The position numbers and the translations under genes were made by a program. Source: Dryococelus australis (Eukaryota > Arthropoda > Insecta > Phasmatodea > Phasmatidae). From it: DNA of 64,000 bases. The stretch covers positions 47,001,556 through 47,065,555 of the forward strand of contig CM057006.1 in the NCBI GenBank assembly GCA_029891345.1, read 5' to 3'. Of the stretch, positions 46,690-57,499 are shown one piece after another. Under the pieces are notes generated by a model. That model had not been told where the DNA came from. It worked only from the letters and a program-made list of their open reading frames with translations, and ran no database searches. Position 1 is the stretch's first letter, and each line of letters opens with the position of its first letter.

Positions 46690-47879
46690 GTAATTTGTGC
46701 ATTATCAATAGCATCTGCCATAAAAATAATAAACGATTTAGTCCAATCAGCAATAAATATATACACATGTAGAATATCTACAATCATTCACAGAAAAAAG
46801 ACAAACCTCTCTATTTTTTAATATTAATAAGCAGTAGGTACGCAAGGGTTTCAGACCACCTTTTTTAACCTTGACATTTCAGATGTAGTCCCATAAGATT
46901 AATCAAGGGCCGAAATCGCAGCGCATACTCATTCTCCTTGCTCCACAATCTGCTTCTCAATGGCTCCTCACCCAGCACCTCAATTGAGGAGCTAATCCTG
47001 TGCTGTGATTGGTTCACGCCTAACACCTCAGTCTCCTTCTCCTTCCCTACCAGATCTGCGTTGTGATTACTTCTGGAGTTAATTGGGTTCCTGCTGCGAT
47101 ATTCTAAACTATGTTCTCCTCCTGTTATTTATTCTGAATACCTGATCCACTATCACCCCTCTCCCCTACCTAAACCCTCTCCACTCATCGTCCTCCTCTC
47201 CACAGATATGATTAACATAGGGCTCATAACTGGCTATGATATCTCAAATAGTTGAAATAGTGACAAAAAACCGATAGTGACTTCCAACAGTGGTCGCCAG
47301 TGACCTTTTCCTCCACACATCCTAAAATTTGTAACAATTTTTTTCCCCCATTCACGCACAATCTAAATACATAATAGGCTATATTACATACACGCATCAA
47401 AGTGACAAAGAACAAATACAATAAGTCTGAAGAAATATTTGCAATTCATGAGAAATGTATACACCTACTTCTCCCCTTGGTAACAATATTATTTATAACA
47501 ATAATTTTAAAGCAAATACTTTTGAATATAATCAGTGACAGTTTTTAAAAAAGCAGAGAAATTGCCTTTAACTGATTGTCAAAATTGTACACTTAATTAC
47601 GAAGAAATCTAGATTACATTCTCTACTGTTAACACCTGCAAATAAAAAAATGCAATGTACAAACACTTAAGCCATATACAGGCTTTTGATAGTGTCATAG
47701 CCAGAAAGTTGAATTATAACACCTGAAAGATTTGTCTCACTTCTTGTATGCTTAAGCTCCAATCCAGATGGGGTTGGGCTTATTTGTAGGCTACTATAGT
47801 CACTGATTATGACTGATAAGTGAGAGAATAGTACCTAATAGATTATTACTTACAAATACAAAAATTATTCATGCTGAAT
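46690..47879. other. Stretch without recognised gene
   Basis: A pyrimidine-rich segment (about 46920-47215, many CTCC and CTTCT runs) precedes AT-rich sequence. No coding signal was identified. It lies downstream (3') of the hAT relic. Confidence 0.4.
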
Positions 47880-49590
47880 GATATGACTTTCTACTTGTCC
47901 TTCACAGGGAATTGGGTTATAAGGCTTGATTTCTTTTTATCAATTTGAGTTTGAATCTTCTCAATCTCTTTCTTCTCTTCTTCCAAGTCTTTCCGTGCTT
48001 TTTTCAGTCCTTCAAGCATCCCTTGTGCAACATGTACTTTAGCCGTATAGTTATGTTTGATGGCAGTGTTTAGCTTCTTCTGACAAAAGTTCTTCTTAAG
48101 CTTTCATTTTCACTACTACCTCTTTCTTTTTCTTTTGAAGGTTCTTTTCCATGTTTCGTATTCCAGTTTTTTCTGCATCACGTTTCTTCTTGGCTTGTTC
48201 ATTAGCCAGTTTCTCATCCTCTTCTAGCTCTTTCTTTTTCTCTTTTTCAGCATCTTCTTTCCTTTACTTTTCTAAATATGTCTTATAATTATAACCAGCA
48301 CATCTTGCTTGTATGAGGAGCTCGAAAGTTATGGGTACCAACTCTGGTTTGTTCCTGCGTTTCTTCATACGTGACAAGATGGTCAATTTAGTATCTAGCA
48401 TTCTTGAACTCAACGTAGCACGATATTTTGCCAGTAAACGGCCAGATAAAGAAAAACCTTGCTTGACATCTGCACTGCAGTGACTTAAAGGCAAGCTTCG
48501 CCTTTACTAATGTAGCTACACTTGAGTATTGTGAGAAAACACTGTCTCCAGTAGTGGTCAATACGTCGATCTTTCGTTGTGAGATTTCACATTCAACCTG
48601 CAACAATTTCCATTCTTCAAGAAGTACCAATTCTTAATGATTTCACTAGTTTCCTCTCCACACTCAACTTGTAAAATTGGTACGAAGTTGCATTTGTCTG
48701 CAATAATACTTTTATCAATAATTTTCAATGACGAAACATCCTTTTTAGCAAAACCAAAAATAGTTTTAGCGAATTTCACTAATTTGGAGCGAATTACATG
48801 AACAAGGGGCTTGTTCTTCTGTTGTGTGCCTGTGATATCTGCGAAAACCTTTGCACCAGATATTACAAAACTTATCTCAGCTATGTTGTAGGATCTGTGA
48901 GAAACTTGGTTATAGACTGGTATTTGTGAGATGAAATTTCCTTTGACTTCTTTTGAGGAATGAACTTCAAGAAGTATTCAATCAGAGCATCACATTGCTC
49001 TAGAACTATTTTGCATGTGTCTCATTGTCAACCACCTTCAAGTTACGCGTTTCACAAACCTAGGTTTTGACAGCGACAGTTTTAATTGGATCTGGGAAAA
49101 GTCCTCCCATCTGGAGGGCCAATTTTTGAAATAGCAGTATATTTCAATGGTCAAATCGATGATAGCCTGACCAAATTTTTTAGGCCTTTCTGGAAACCAT
49201 TATGAACAGTATGAATTGAACATGACCCTAAGTCTGAGAGCTGCTTATTGTGTATGGATTCTATATCTTCATTCATGAGGCGTTGAACTATATTTACATT
49301 TGGGCAATCTGATCCAATCGTGAGCAATGACTGTTTGGGTAGTCGAGCATTGTCAATTGCTAAGTTGATATGCTTAACAAAATCTTCGCCCGTTGCCTTG
49401 CCCAAGAAAAAGTCTCCAAATGATTTGACTCTACCTGATTACTGCAATTCGACCAATATTAAACCATTAATTGGAGCTCTTTTTTTCCCGGCATTGTTGG
49501 TGGTTTCATCATACTGGATCATGTTGCAAGTTTGTAATTTAAACAGTGAATGGCGATCGAAACCCATCACGGTAAATAGATTAGTGTAAT
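47880..49590 (-). pseudogene. hAT-family transposase relic with coiled-coil tail
   Basis: Minus-strand frames form one degraded gene. From the 5' side these are a catalytic-core start with YDETTNNAGKK (about 49500), a GKATGEDFVKHINLAI block with a GSDCPNVN motif (49405-49290), HTVHNGFQKGLKNL (about 49195), a middle region (48900-48560), and a C-terminal dimerisation-like segment PLSHCSADVKQGFSLSGRLL ending VPITFELLIQARCAGYNYKT (48494-48270). A Lys/Glu-rich coiled-coil tail follows to about 47930. Several frameshifts and stops break it. The N-terminal BED zinc finger is missing, so the copy is 5'-truncated. The motifs fit a hAT-like group in insects and cnidarians that lacks a well-studied member. 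No element termini were found. Confidence 0.75.
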
Positions 49591-49689
49591 AATCAATGGA
49601 TAAATACACAAAATATAATTTATAAATTGGTTCGAGACTAATACCGTACATTCCGATACAAAATGCATAACAAGTAATCACACCTCACG

Positions 49690-50529
49690 AACATTGCTCA
49701 GGGAACAGCTTCCATTGTGAAACAAGTTCACACTTATGCAAAGGCTACACATACATACACACATTCACAATCACACAATTCAACTACACATACCAGCAAA
49801 CTGAAAAAAAAAAAAAATTAACTTTACAAATATATCAACATACCATACATCTCAAATGAGCCAAAACAAACACGATCATATTATGAGACAATTTCAGCTT
49901 ACAATACTTACATCAGACCAACAGATTATAATTAGAAACGATAGCCGTTATATATATATATAAATTCATTTTCGCAGACGTAAATAAATCCAAATATTAG
50001 TTGATATCGCTGCAAATTTCCGCACACACATAATTCTACATAAAAAAAAAATACATGCTGATACGAATGCTGGTAACTTGGCAGAACTTGAACGAACACG
50101 TGGGTGAGCCGAGGTAAAGGTTATGACATACTTTTACCGGCTGCCGAACTAGCAACACCGCGCGGATGACGTCGAGAAAACTAGCGCTCCTCTAGATCAT
50201 TATCGGAACTAACATATAAAACTGGTAAGACTCCATCCTATCCCATGGCCACTCTAGCGTATATCTTTACTCAATGCTTCAACAGAATTGTATACCCCGT
50301 TGACGTTTGTAGCGTTAATTTATGTCCGACGTCATCTTATCTAGCGGGCCTCACCTGGTTGTCATAAGAGCTTATTCTAATTTTAAAAAAACTATGGAAT
50401 GTTTAAATGTAAATCTTTCTTAAGGGCAGAAATTAAAGTCGATATTTTGTTGCCTATGCATACATTTCGTTATACTGAAATACAAATGTGGTCGTTTAGA
50501 AGTGTCCAAGTTTGAGTCAGCGAGCAAAG
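49690..50529. other. Interval without recognised gene
   Basis: AT-rich with a short (TA)n run near 49950-49963. The 50080-50360 part has more GC (GGATGACGTCGAGAAAAC). No coding or repeat structure was recognised. Confidence 0.4.
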
Positions 50530-50770
50530 AGATTTGGGCGGCTCTTAACAGCGAGGTCTTGAGAGCCCATGAGAGTGCTTGAAGTGAACATGGAGCGGGG
50601 CCGGAATGAAGGGGCGGGGGAAAAAAGGGAGATCCCTGAGAAAACCCGCCGACCAACGGCATAGTCCAGCACGATTCCCACTTGCGAAAATCCGGTGACC
50701 CGGCCGGGGATTGAACCCGGTTCGCCTTGGTGGGAGGCGAGTGTGATAATCGCCCAGCCACCGTGGCTCC
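50530..50770 (-). mobile_element. tRNA-derived SINE
   Basis: The minus strand head GGAGCCACGGTGGCTGGGCG and box B GGTTCAATCCCCGGCCGG are followed by GGGAATCGTGCTGGACTATG and a tail with GGGCTCTCAAGACCTCGCTG. The copy is full length and similar to the one at 22736-22979. Confidence 0.85.
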
Positions 50771-50779
50771 TCCAAGTTA

Positions 50780-52059
50780 AAAAAAAATCGATGTAAGTAG
50801 CCCACTAGTTACAATATAAATTCTTCTGTAGAACAGTATTTTGAACTACAGCGACAATATCTTTTCTGAACAGTTTGCTGTGTTAAGGGAGTCGATACCC
50901 CAAAAAAATTAATAATATTATATATGTACTAAAATGTTGTTCAGCTTGTATGCACTGTATGTGATGACATTTTCCCCGGATAAAAAAATACACTTTATAT
51001 TTTGTTGAATAATTTGATGACAAATACAACATTTTTCTGTTTTGCTGTAGCCATAATAACATATACTAACTACATTGTACAAATGGGGAAAAAAAAAAAA
51101 AAAAAAAAAAAACAACATGAACCAATGCTGTGGGCAACAGCTTCACATACATGTGATCGCCAAATAACAGTTCATAAGTTATTTAAAAAAACCTTTAAAT
51201 ATATGGCAAATAGTTTCTTTATAGTTCCATTTTTTTTTTCATATATATGGTTTGTTATTTGGTGATTACATATGTATCATGCGGTAGCCAACGGTATTAA
51301 GTTTTTTGTAAATTTTTTCATCTGTGCAACTTAGCATTTGTTATTAAGGCTGCAACAAAACAATTTTTTTTTGTATTTGACTTAAAATTATTCAAACAAT
51401 ATAAAGCATAACATTTTTTTTAAATCGAGAAAAATTGTGTCGCATACAATGCGTACGAGTTGAACAGTAATTGGTAGAAATAAAAAATTATTAATTTTTT
51501 GGGGGTCCGATACCCTTAAGGCCTTATAATCACCACTTGAAATTCCGCCGCTAAATATTGGCAGTGATAGCCTGCGACGGAGAAGAAGAATTGTTAAGGA
51601 GAATAAAAACAGATATTTCTCTACGTTTTGAAAACGACGATTGTGTTTAGCAGCCGTCTTTGTATTTTTCTTGTTTCTGCGTGGATGTACAAAACAGAAG
51701 ACAAGGATTCTTATACATATGGACACTGTAATAAAAATCAATTACTAACAGAAAATAATAATTCTCCTTCGTCTTATTACGTCTCTTCGTTCTTGCTGGT
51801 TTTCATCTCACAACGCATTCATATTGTCTTAATTTAATTTCTACCCACTTAAAACATAGTGGCAATGTTTTTCGCGTGCCTTTTGTTACATTCGTGAGGT
51901 GAGAAAACGTAATTTTCGCCCTTGAAATAGATAGCAGCACCATCTCAGACGCCGGCTCATCGTTCAATCGCGAAACAGCTAGTATAACCCGTCGCAGGTC
52001 ATTGCATCGCATCGCAACGCATCGCTGCGTTGTGGATACAACTTCACGGTCGCACGCGA
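50780..52059. other. Stretch without recognised gene
   Basis: AT-rich, with a 23-bp poly-A tract near 51088. Frames around 51388-51837 overlap on opposite strands and match nothing known. Confidence 0.4.
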
Positions 52060-52210
52060 CCTTGAAGCGGTTAAAATGTTTTACTAGTGAGCCGACGTAA
52101 CGACTAAGGGCAAAGCCCGCGGCGTCGACCGGCGTAAGTGGGTCGGCGCGCGCCGCCTTCCGGTTGGAGGTGACCTTGACACACAGCGCGCAGGGGCACA
52201 GACTGGAGAT
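52060..52210. promoter_or_regulatory. CpG-rich block, candidate exon or promoter
   Basis: It is very GC-rich (GCCCGCGGCGTCGACCGGCG). On the plus strand CCGGC is followed by GTAAGT (about 52131), a possible donor. On the minus strand CTCATCTCCAG (about 52215) could be an acceptor before an open frame beginning LCPCALCVKVTSNRKAARAD. The two signals point to different strands, so neither is established. I do not recognise the frame. Confidence 0.25.
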
Positions 52211-52976
52211 GAGGTAGACCGATCTCGCTGGCTGCGCGCGACCAATCTCCGTGTCCCAACATTGGGCTGCTTTTCTACCAACACGGCTAGCGGATACGGC
52301 GAGGATTGACACTGTGGTTGGAACACTGTTTGGTAACAAAGTGCTTTGAGATGTTCGTATACTTCCTCTAACCAATTTGCAATGCAGTTTGATTAAATTA
52401 AAATTTGTACAGGCTGTTCACGGTAAAATAAGCACTTTTGAAAGCTCTGCTTAAGATCTACTAGCATGCACGTTATGTGTTCTTCCGCCTTATGTAAAAT
52501 TATCATTGCCATGGACCTCATCGCTTTCTTCATACGTCGTTCAAGTGAAACTGTAAAATTATTATAAAAGTAAATATTTTTAAAATCTTCTAATTTTTAC
52601 ACTTCTACGCATTAAAAAAAAACAGAACGCGATATAAATAGTATAAGTTAATAACAAATTGTAACCTAACACTTTTTATTCGACGTCAAGATATGGAACT
52701 ACTTTCCCCTCCATTGTTACCAACTTTACTAGGCGAATGAAACTCAGTGCGCCCGTTAACATATGTGCAAGTAGGAGCAGTGACTTTTTTCAAGGGTTGA
52801 TTCCAAAAGTGCTCACTTTATCGTGAACAGCCTTTAAAAGTGTCTTACTATAATACTGCTTGTCATTCAAAAATTTAGATAAAAACAAACATGTTCGTCG
52901 CTACTGACCATGTGACTATGACAGTTGTGTTCCTTTCGTATAGATCAATGTTGGGTACATGCGCAGAAGACGAGTA
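52211..52976 (+). repeat. Dispersed repeat C, split by MITE-1
   Basis: The left part (52211-52408) and right part (52837-52976) together match 41982-42335. The MITE-1 copy at 52409-52836 occupies the break. The right part ends directly at another MITE-1 (52977). Confidence 0.8.
52409..52836 (+). mobile_element. MITE-1, long form, inserted in repeat C
   Basis: ACAGGCTGTTCACGGTAAAA opens the copy, followed by AAAGCTCTGCTTAAGATCTA and the shared interior (CAACTTTACTAGGCGAATGA). It ends GTGCTCACTTTATCGTGAAC plus AGCCTTTA. It is full length. Confidence 0.9.
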
Positions 52977-53333
52977 AAGACTGTTCACGATAAAATGAGC
53001 ACTGGGTGCCAGACGCCCAGTAAAGTTGGTAACGATAGAAAGTAGTTCCATATCTTAGTCATACAAAATCTATTCGATAACCATTTGTGACAACTTAAAA
53101 TATTTATTTCGCTCTGTTTTTTTTTTTAATACACCGAAGTGTACAAACGAGAGCAGATTACCAAAATTTTTACTTGTCTAATAATTTCACAGTTTCACAT
53201 GACCGACGCATGAACAAAGTGATGAGGCCCATGGCAATCTTAATTTTGCATACAGGGGAATAATACACAACGCGCATCCAAGCATATCTTAAGCAGGCCT
53301 TTCAAAAGTGCTCGTTTTAGCGTGAACAGCCTA
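52977..53333 (-). mobile_element. MITE-1, long form, slightly shortened
   Basis: AAGACTGTTCACGATAAAAT opens the copy and the CGCCCAGTAAAGTTGGTAAC block follows almost at once, so about 60 bp of the usual left side are missing. The right end is GTGCTCGTTTTAGCGTGAAC plus AGCCTAC. Confidence 0.85.
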
Positions 53334-53339
53334 CGAGCA

Positions 53340-53580
53340 GTCACCTACCTATGGACGAGGGCGATGACCCCACCGACCACAGTCCCGGCGTCACACTTCC
53401 GCCGTCGACGGGCCGACGTCCCGCTGCATTCCTCTGCCAGCGATGACGTTTGTTCTTCTCACGTTAGGAACAAAACGTGAATTCTTATAGGAGTTTGGAA
53501 AATTTCCTCCGCTCGGTGCGCAGTCTCCAAAATGGCAACTTTTAATTAAAATGCAGAGCTACGTGAATAATAAAACACAT
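53340..53580. other. Interval without recognised gene
   Basis: GC-rich at 53340-53450 (GATGACCCCACCGACCAC, GGGCCGACGTCCCGCTGC) and AT-richer beyond. A short coding or untranslated exon cannot be excluded. Confidence 0.3.
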
Positions 53581-54234
53581 GTAGGTTATTCACGGTAAAG
53601 TGAACACTTGTGAAAGCACTCTGATTTGGAATAATAGTCAGTAAATATATTTTATTTTAGCCTTGGACGTTAACTTATACACACGGCGCTTATTTCTTAT
53701 ATATAATCTATTCACGGTTTATTCGGCCTTTGTGAATCAAACCTATGAAAAATCGTCCCATGTACGACGTGCTTAGTTATTTCCCACATATGCCATACAT
53801 CGCTAGTGTTTTATACTTGTGTTCATAAAAATTACTTTTCTTTCGGTTAAACTGAAATGCTATTCATATTTTATCTATAAATTATAGTGCTTCAATTATA
53901 AATAATTTGAATAAAAAAAGTGAGAAAACATGTGTGTTGGTAGCGCCTAGTAAGAAATAGTTCTTATACAAAATACTGTTACAACAGAATGCGCACGAAT
54001 CTGGTGCGTTGTCCCTCTGGTGTAATCTTCCAGACTTAGTCAAGCTTAGTTTACCCGAGGCGGAGAGGAATATCCTGGAAGTAGAACTTGAGCAGGGTTT
54101 CAGAAAAGGCCGAAGATACCGTGAATCAACTATAGCAACATTTATTTATAAAGGTGGTTAAAGGATAAAAAATGGTTGGAAGAAAAAAGGAACTAGACCC
54201 TCAGAAGTGCTCACTTTACCGTGAACAGGCTATA
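53581..54234 (-). mobile_element. MITE-1, short form, split by MITE-2
   Basis: The left part opens GTAGGTTATTCACGGTAAAG with the core GAATAATAGTCAGTAAATAT. The right part resumes after 54134 with AAAGGTGGTTAAAGGATAAA and ends GTGCTCACTTTACCGTGAAC plus AGGCTATA. The intact relative is at 15023-15247. Confidence 0.85.
53702..54134 (+). mobile_element. MITE-2 nested in MITE-1
   Basis: TATAATCTATTCACGGTTTA opens the copy. CCATGTACGACGTGCTTAGT, GGTAGCGCCTAGTAAGAAAT and ATATCCTGGAAGTAGAACTT follow. The right end is AGCAGGGTTTCAGAAAAGGC plus ACCGTGAATCAACTATA. It is a full-length copy. Confidence 0.88.
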
Positions 54235-54768
54235 GAAAGATTTGACTTATTTGCCCAGTTGTTTTATATTTGACGTATGATTATTGCAATTATCCTGTTC
54301 TTTAACGTAGAGAATAGAGAAACGCTGGTACACATACGACACTAGCGCTTAACTAGTGGAGAAACTTTCGCTACCATTCTAGGGTTAAAACTTTTTTTTT
54401 TTCAACTGAAAATTCCCTAAACATTTCCCCGTTTTCCACGAGAAAAAAAAAAACCTAAAATACTTTTACCAAGCAGTTGTAAGAGTGTCAGTGTAGCACG
54501 GGTGGAAGGCCACGAATTTGACTCCCAAATGGGCATAGGATGTTTTGTGATAGTACGTGATGGCTACCAGTTCTTCCCTTTAAATCGTCCGCCACAGTTT
54601 CCGCTAACTTCTTGACGATCATCTGCACATATTATGACCATGGAGCTGTCGTTTACGGTAAACATAAGAACTCGAGAATTTTCTCGTCATAGGTACGGTA
54701 CTATCGAACGAAACGTCGGTGCTCGCACCAAAGTTACAAAACATTGCGGTAAAACTGGTGGCACTAAG
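54235..54768. other. Interval without recognised gene
   Basis: AT-rich, with poly-T and poly-A tracts (54391-54401, 54444-54454). No structure was recognised. Confidence 0.4.
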
Positions 54769-55010
54769 TATAGCCTGTTCATGGTAAAGTGAGCTCTTTT
54801 GAGGATCTAGTTAGTTTTTACTTTCAGCCATTGTTTATCCTATAACCACCTTTATAAATAAATATTTCCATGTATATAATAAACACAGTGTGTATATTCT
54901 ACCGCATTCGCAAGTTAACGTCTGAGGTTACAGGAAAATATATTTATTGACTATTATTTCAAATGAAAGGGCTTTCAAAAAAGTACTCACTTTAGCGCAA
55001 TCAGCCTATA
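54769..55010 (+). mobile_element. MITE-1, short form
   Basis: TATAGCCTGTTCATGGTAAA to GTACTCACTTTAGCGCAATC plus AGCCTATA. The core is ATAAATATTTCCATG and AAAATATATTTATTGACTAT. Confidence 0.85.
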
Positions 55011-56288
55011 AACAGAAGTATCTACAACGGCATGGCAGTTCGATAGATACCACATCGCACCATGAATGAGAGACTATCGTAACTAGAAATGTCTTATATA
55101 TGGTAAATGAGAGTAAAAGGATTGGGCGTATAATAAAAACTTGTTAAAAGTACTGCGTCGACAAGAGATTGTGCAGTATTAGAACTGTGATGATATACAG
55201 CAGTGCGCCATTCCGTCCTTTTTAAATCACTAAAAACGAAATGTTAATGTTAGGTTATTAATTATGTTTTCTGCGAAGTTCGATGAACATTCTTATCTGC
55301 TGTGAGCATCAAGTTAAAGTAAATATAGTGATGCGACAGTCTTCGACTGTCAACTGATATGATATTCTCCTCCCGACACAAAAACTAAATTTCCACAGTA
55401 ACGATTTTCTTGCATTCAAGGCGCGACATGTCATCGGTGTCGCCGAAAACGTCGGTAGGGCACGGGCAAGTAACATATGCAAAACTTGCTTGAAGCGAAC
55501 GTTTTCAGGCGAAAACCGAGACGGTGGAACAGCGCATGCAGCAAAGAATGGGAAGGTAAAGACAGCTTGGAATTTTCATCGCGAAACAAGTTCCGTAATG
55601 ACTCCAGATAACAAGCAACATCCGCCCGCCTGTAGTTCCAGCTTAGGCTACGTAAACCAAGGAGGCTGGCACCAACCGGAACTGGCCGACGTACCCAAGG
55701 AACGGCCAATCTGATATTTAAGCATTATGCCGGAGTCACATAGCCTCGACACGAAACTTAAAACTAAACAGCCAATGAAATACAAGATATGTATGCCGTA
55801 AGCCAGACAAATTCTGTTGTCCGACCAGTAATTTTGGATTAGAAATGATCTCTATTTTCGTCGTGTCGTGCGGCACAACAGAGTGTACAATCTTGCAAAA
55901 TGATAATTGTACGGCAAGCTTTCCTTACAATAGCAAATACGCAGCTTTAAGGAAACAAATATTAAAAATTGCTGTATTTAACTCATAAAAATAATAATTT
56001 TACTTTTGTATGCATTAGCTATAACACCTTGTCACCATCATGTATTCCAAATTTCCCGTCTGCCCACCGCCTTTGAAACTAGCGTAGTTACTCAGCGCCT
56101 TCTAAATAGTTTCGAAAAATTCTACTCATGATGTGTCAGTAAACTGTCGGACTGAAAAGTCAAGCAGTCAGATTGAAGATATAAATGTTGTGTCGTGGTT
56201 GAGGATGTCGTAGTGTCGTGTTGTGTTTGTCGGGGCTATGCGATCCCCGCATTAAAGGGGTTGTTTCTAAAATTTCAGCATGTCGCAT
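55011..56288. other. Left flank of the viral-like element, no recognised gene
   Basis: The 55431-55714 part carries two antisense frames of 74-92 codons with GC-richer sequence but no recognised domain. The 56160-56288 part has TGTCGTGTTGTGTTTGTCGG-type sequence that leads into the terminal repeat. It may belong to the element, but no counterpart was found on the right. Confidence 0.4.
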
Positions 56289-56404
56289 GTTGCGTTTCGT
56301 CAGATCGTAGTCTTTAGAAAAAAAAAGTTGAGGTTCAGTACAACTGCAAAAAGTGGCTTAAAAAATTTGAAAACGTAAAGAATAAAATATTTTATATAAT
56401 AAAG
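56289..56404 (+). promoter_or_regulatory. Left inverted terminal repeat and promoter
   Basis: It shares AGATCGTAGTCTTTAGAAAA, CTGCAAAAAGTGGCT, AAAAAATTTGAAAACGTAAA and AATAAAATATT with the reverse complement of 60646-60806. ATTTTATATAATAAAG sits immediately before the ATG at 56405 and serves as a TATA-like element. Relative to the right copy, about 50 bp are missing between two AAAAGTTG motifs, consistent with a deletion between short direct repeats. Confidence 0.85.
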
Positions 56405-56844
56405 ATGGATCAGTTGCTAAATGTATTAAACGGAACCAAACAATTTAAGAACCTTTCCGAACTTACAATTGGACAGTCCTATCCCATAAACCATGTTGAA
56501 ATAAATGATACACGGTATGGATACAAAATGATAATTACTTCTCGAAATTTTAAAGTAACCTTACCAGACAGATATGTTCAAATTTTCAGTGAAAAAGTTT
56601 TAAAAATTTTTATTATGGAGCTATAAGTTTTGCATATGATGTAATGGTGGATTGTGATGTTAAACAAATGCATTCAATTCGGTTTTTTAAAAGTAAATAT
56701 TCGTCATCGTATAATAAGACATCAGTTGTTTTTATTTGTGTTCATATCTCTAAAAAAGTTTTAATGGTTATCCAATCATTAAAACATAATTATCGCTCTG
56801 ACTACGTAAATTTGTGCTACAACATAGTGTATTTAAAAATTTAG
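56405..56844 (+). pseudogene. Small leftmost gene of the PolB element
   Basis: It starts at the ATG directly behind the terminal repeat. The first frame (73 codons, to 56626) begins MDQLLNVLNGTKQFKNLSEL and contains SELTIGQSYPINHVE and KVTLPDRYVQIF. A pattern of the type G-x-x-Y-x-I ... L-P-x-R-Y is, from memory, common in small proteins accompanying insect PolB elements. Near 56605 the frame is lost; a shifted frame continues with GAISFAYDVMVDCDVKQMHS and runs to a stop at 56844. The role is unknown. The beta-rich pattern would suit a small nucleic-acid-binding (OB-like) fold, but that is speculation. Confidence 0.6.
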
Positions 56845-57021
56845 ATACACATCTCCAAAATCGACATATTAAAGTAGCCGAAACATTGAATTCTTTTTCT
56901 AAATCTTTCATTGCATTTCCTATAGAAATATTATTCATCTTTATCATATGAAACTTTAATAGTTTAATAACTATTAAAGTTATTATATACAGAATATGAC
57001 TACTTCCAACCCAAAAAATAT
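56845..57021. other. Convergent gap between the two gene blocks
   Basis: AT-rich sequence separates the plus-strand gene end from the minus-strand structural gene end. An imperfect palindrome AATAGTTTAATAACTATT lies near 56957-56974. It may hold shared 3' processing signals; the plus strand has only weak AATAAA-like sequence. Confidence 0.35.
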
Positions 57022-57486
57022 CTATGGTCTCATCTCTAATACCACTTTTCTTTCGGACAAATCAAAGTTAATTAACTTACCTTTTTTGTCCTTAATTTCT
57101 ACTATTATTTCATTAACTTGATTTGTTTGAACTGGCAAAAATAGTGGATAAGCTGGTTCGTAATAGATCGTGTCGCCAAATCCAAATGTTGTTCTTGATT
57201 TAAAAGTGGTAATTATATTAGTTTCTCAACGATTATATTCCTCATGTTTAAATATCATACCATTTACTATATTACAGTGTATATTTATTGTTTCAAATTG
57301 AGCAAATTTTGGAAATGTATCGCCATAACGGTCCACATTTGCTTTCACAGTTTTACTTTCTACGAAACTCAAAAGTTTTCCTATTGAACCCCGTTTTCCA
57401 AACTGTAATTTAAGCGTACAATTTACTTTCACTCTGTTTCTTATTTTATCCTGCGCGAAAAATATATCATTTTCTTTCCCACCCAT
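57022..57486 (-). pseudogene. C-terminal part of a Polinton-type structural protein
   Basis: The minus-strand frame runs from an ATG at 57486 to a TAG at 57022-57024, interrupted by one in-frame TGA at 57226-57228. Recognisable blocks are GSIGKLLSFV, INIHCNIVNGM, the YYEPAYPLFLPVQTNQVNEI segment and IVEIKDKKGKLINF. This order (GSIGxLLGF, a CNI-x-NG stretch, then YLPV...I...DxxGxLxxF near the end) matches the uncharacterised F54H12.2-like proteins that accompany Polintons in animals. These are thought to be beta-sandwich virion components, possibly the penton or minor capsid. About 155 codons remain, so the N-terminal part appears deleted. It lies directly downstream of the PolB relic on the same strand. 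Confidence 0.6.
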
Positions 57487-57499
57487 TGAATGTACACTA

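Noticed and set aside
51803-52375. 190-codon minus-strand frame
   Set aside because: The first part is dispersed repeat C, which also occurs at 41982, and the rest crosses a CpG-rich block where stop codons are rare. No domain was recognised.
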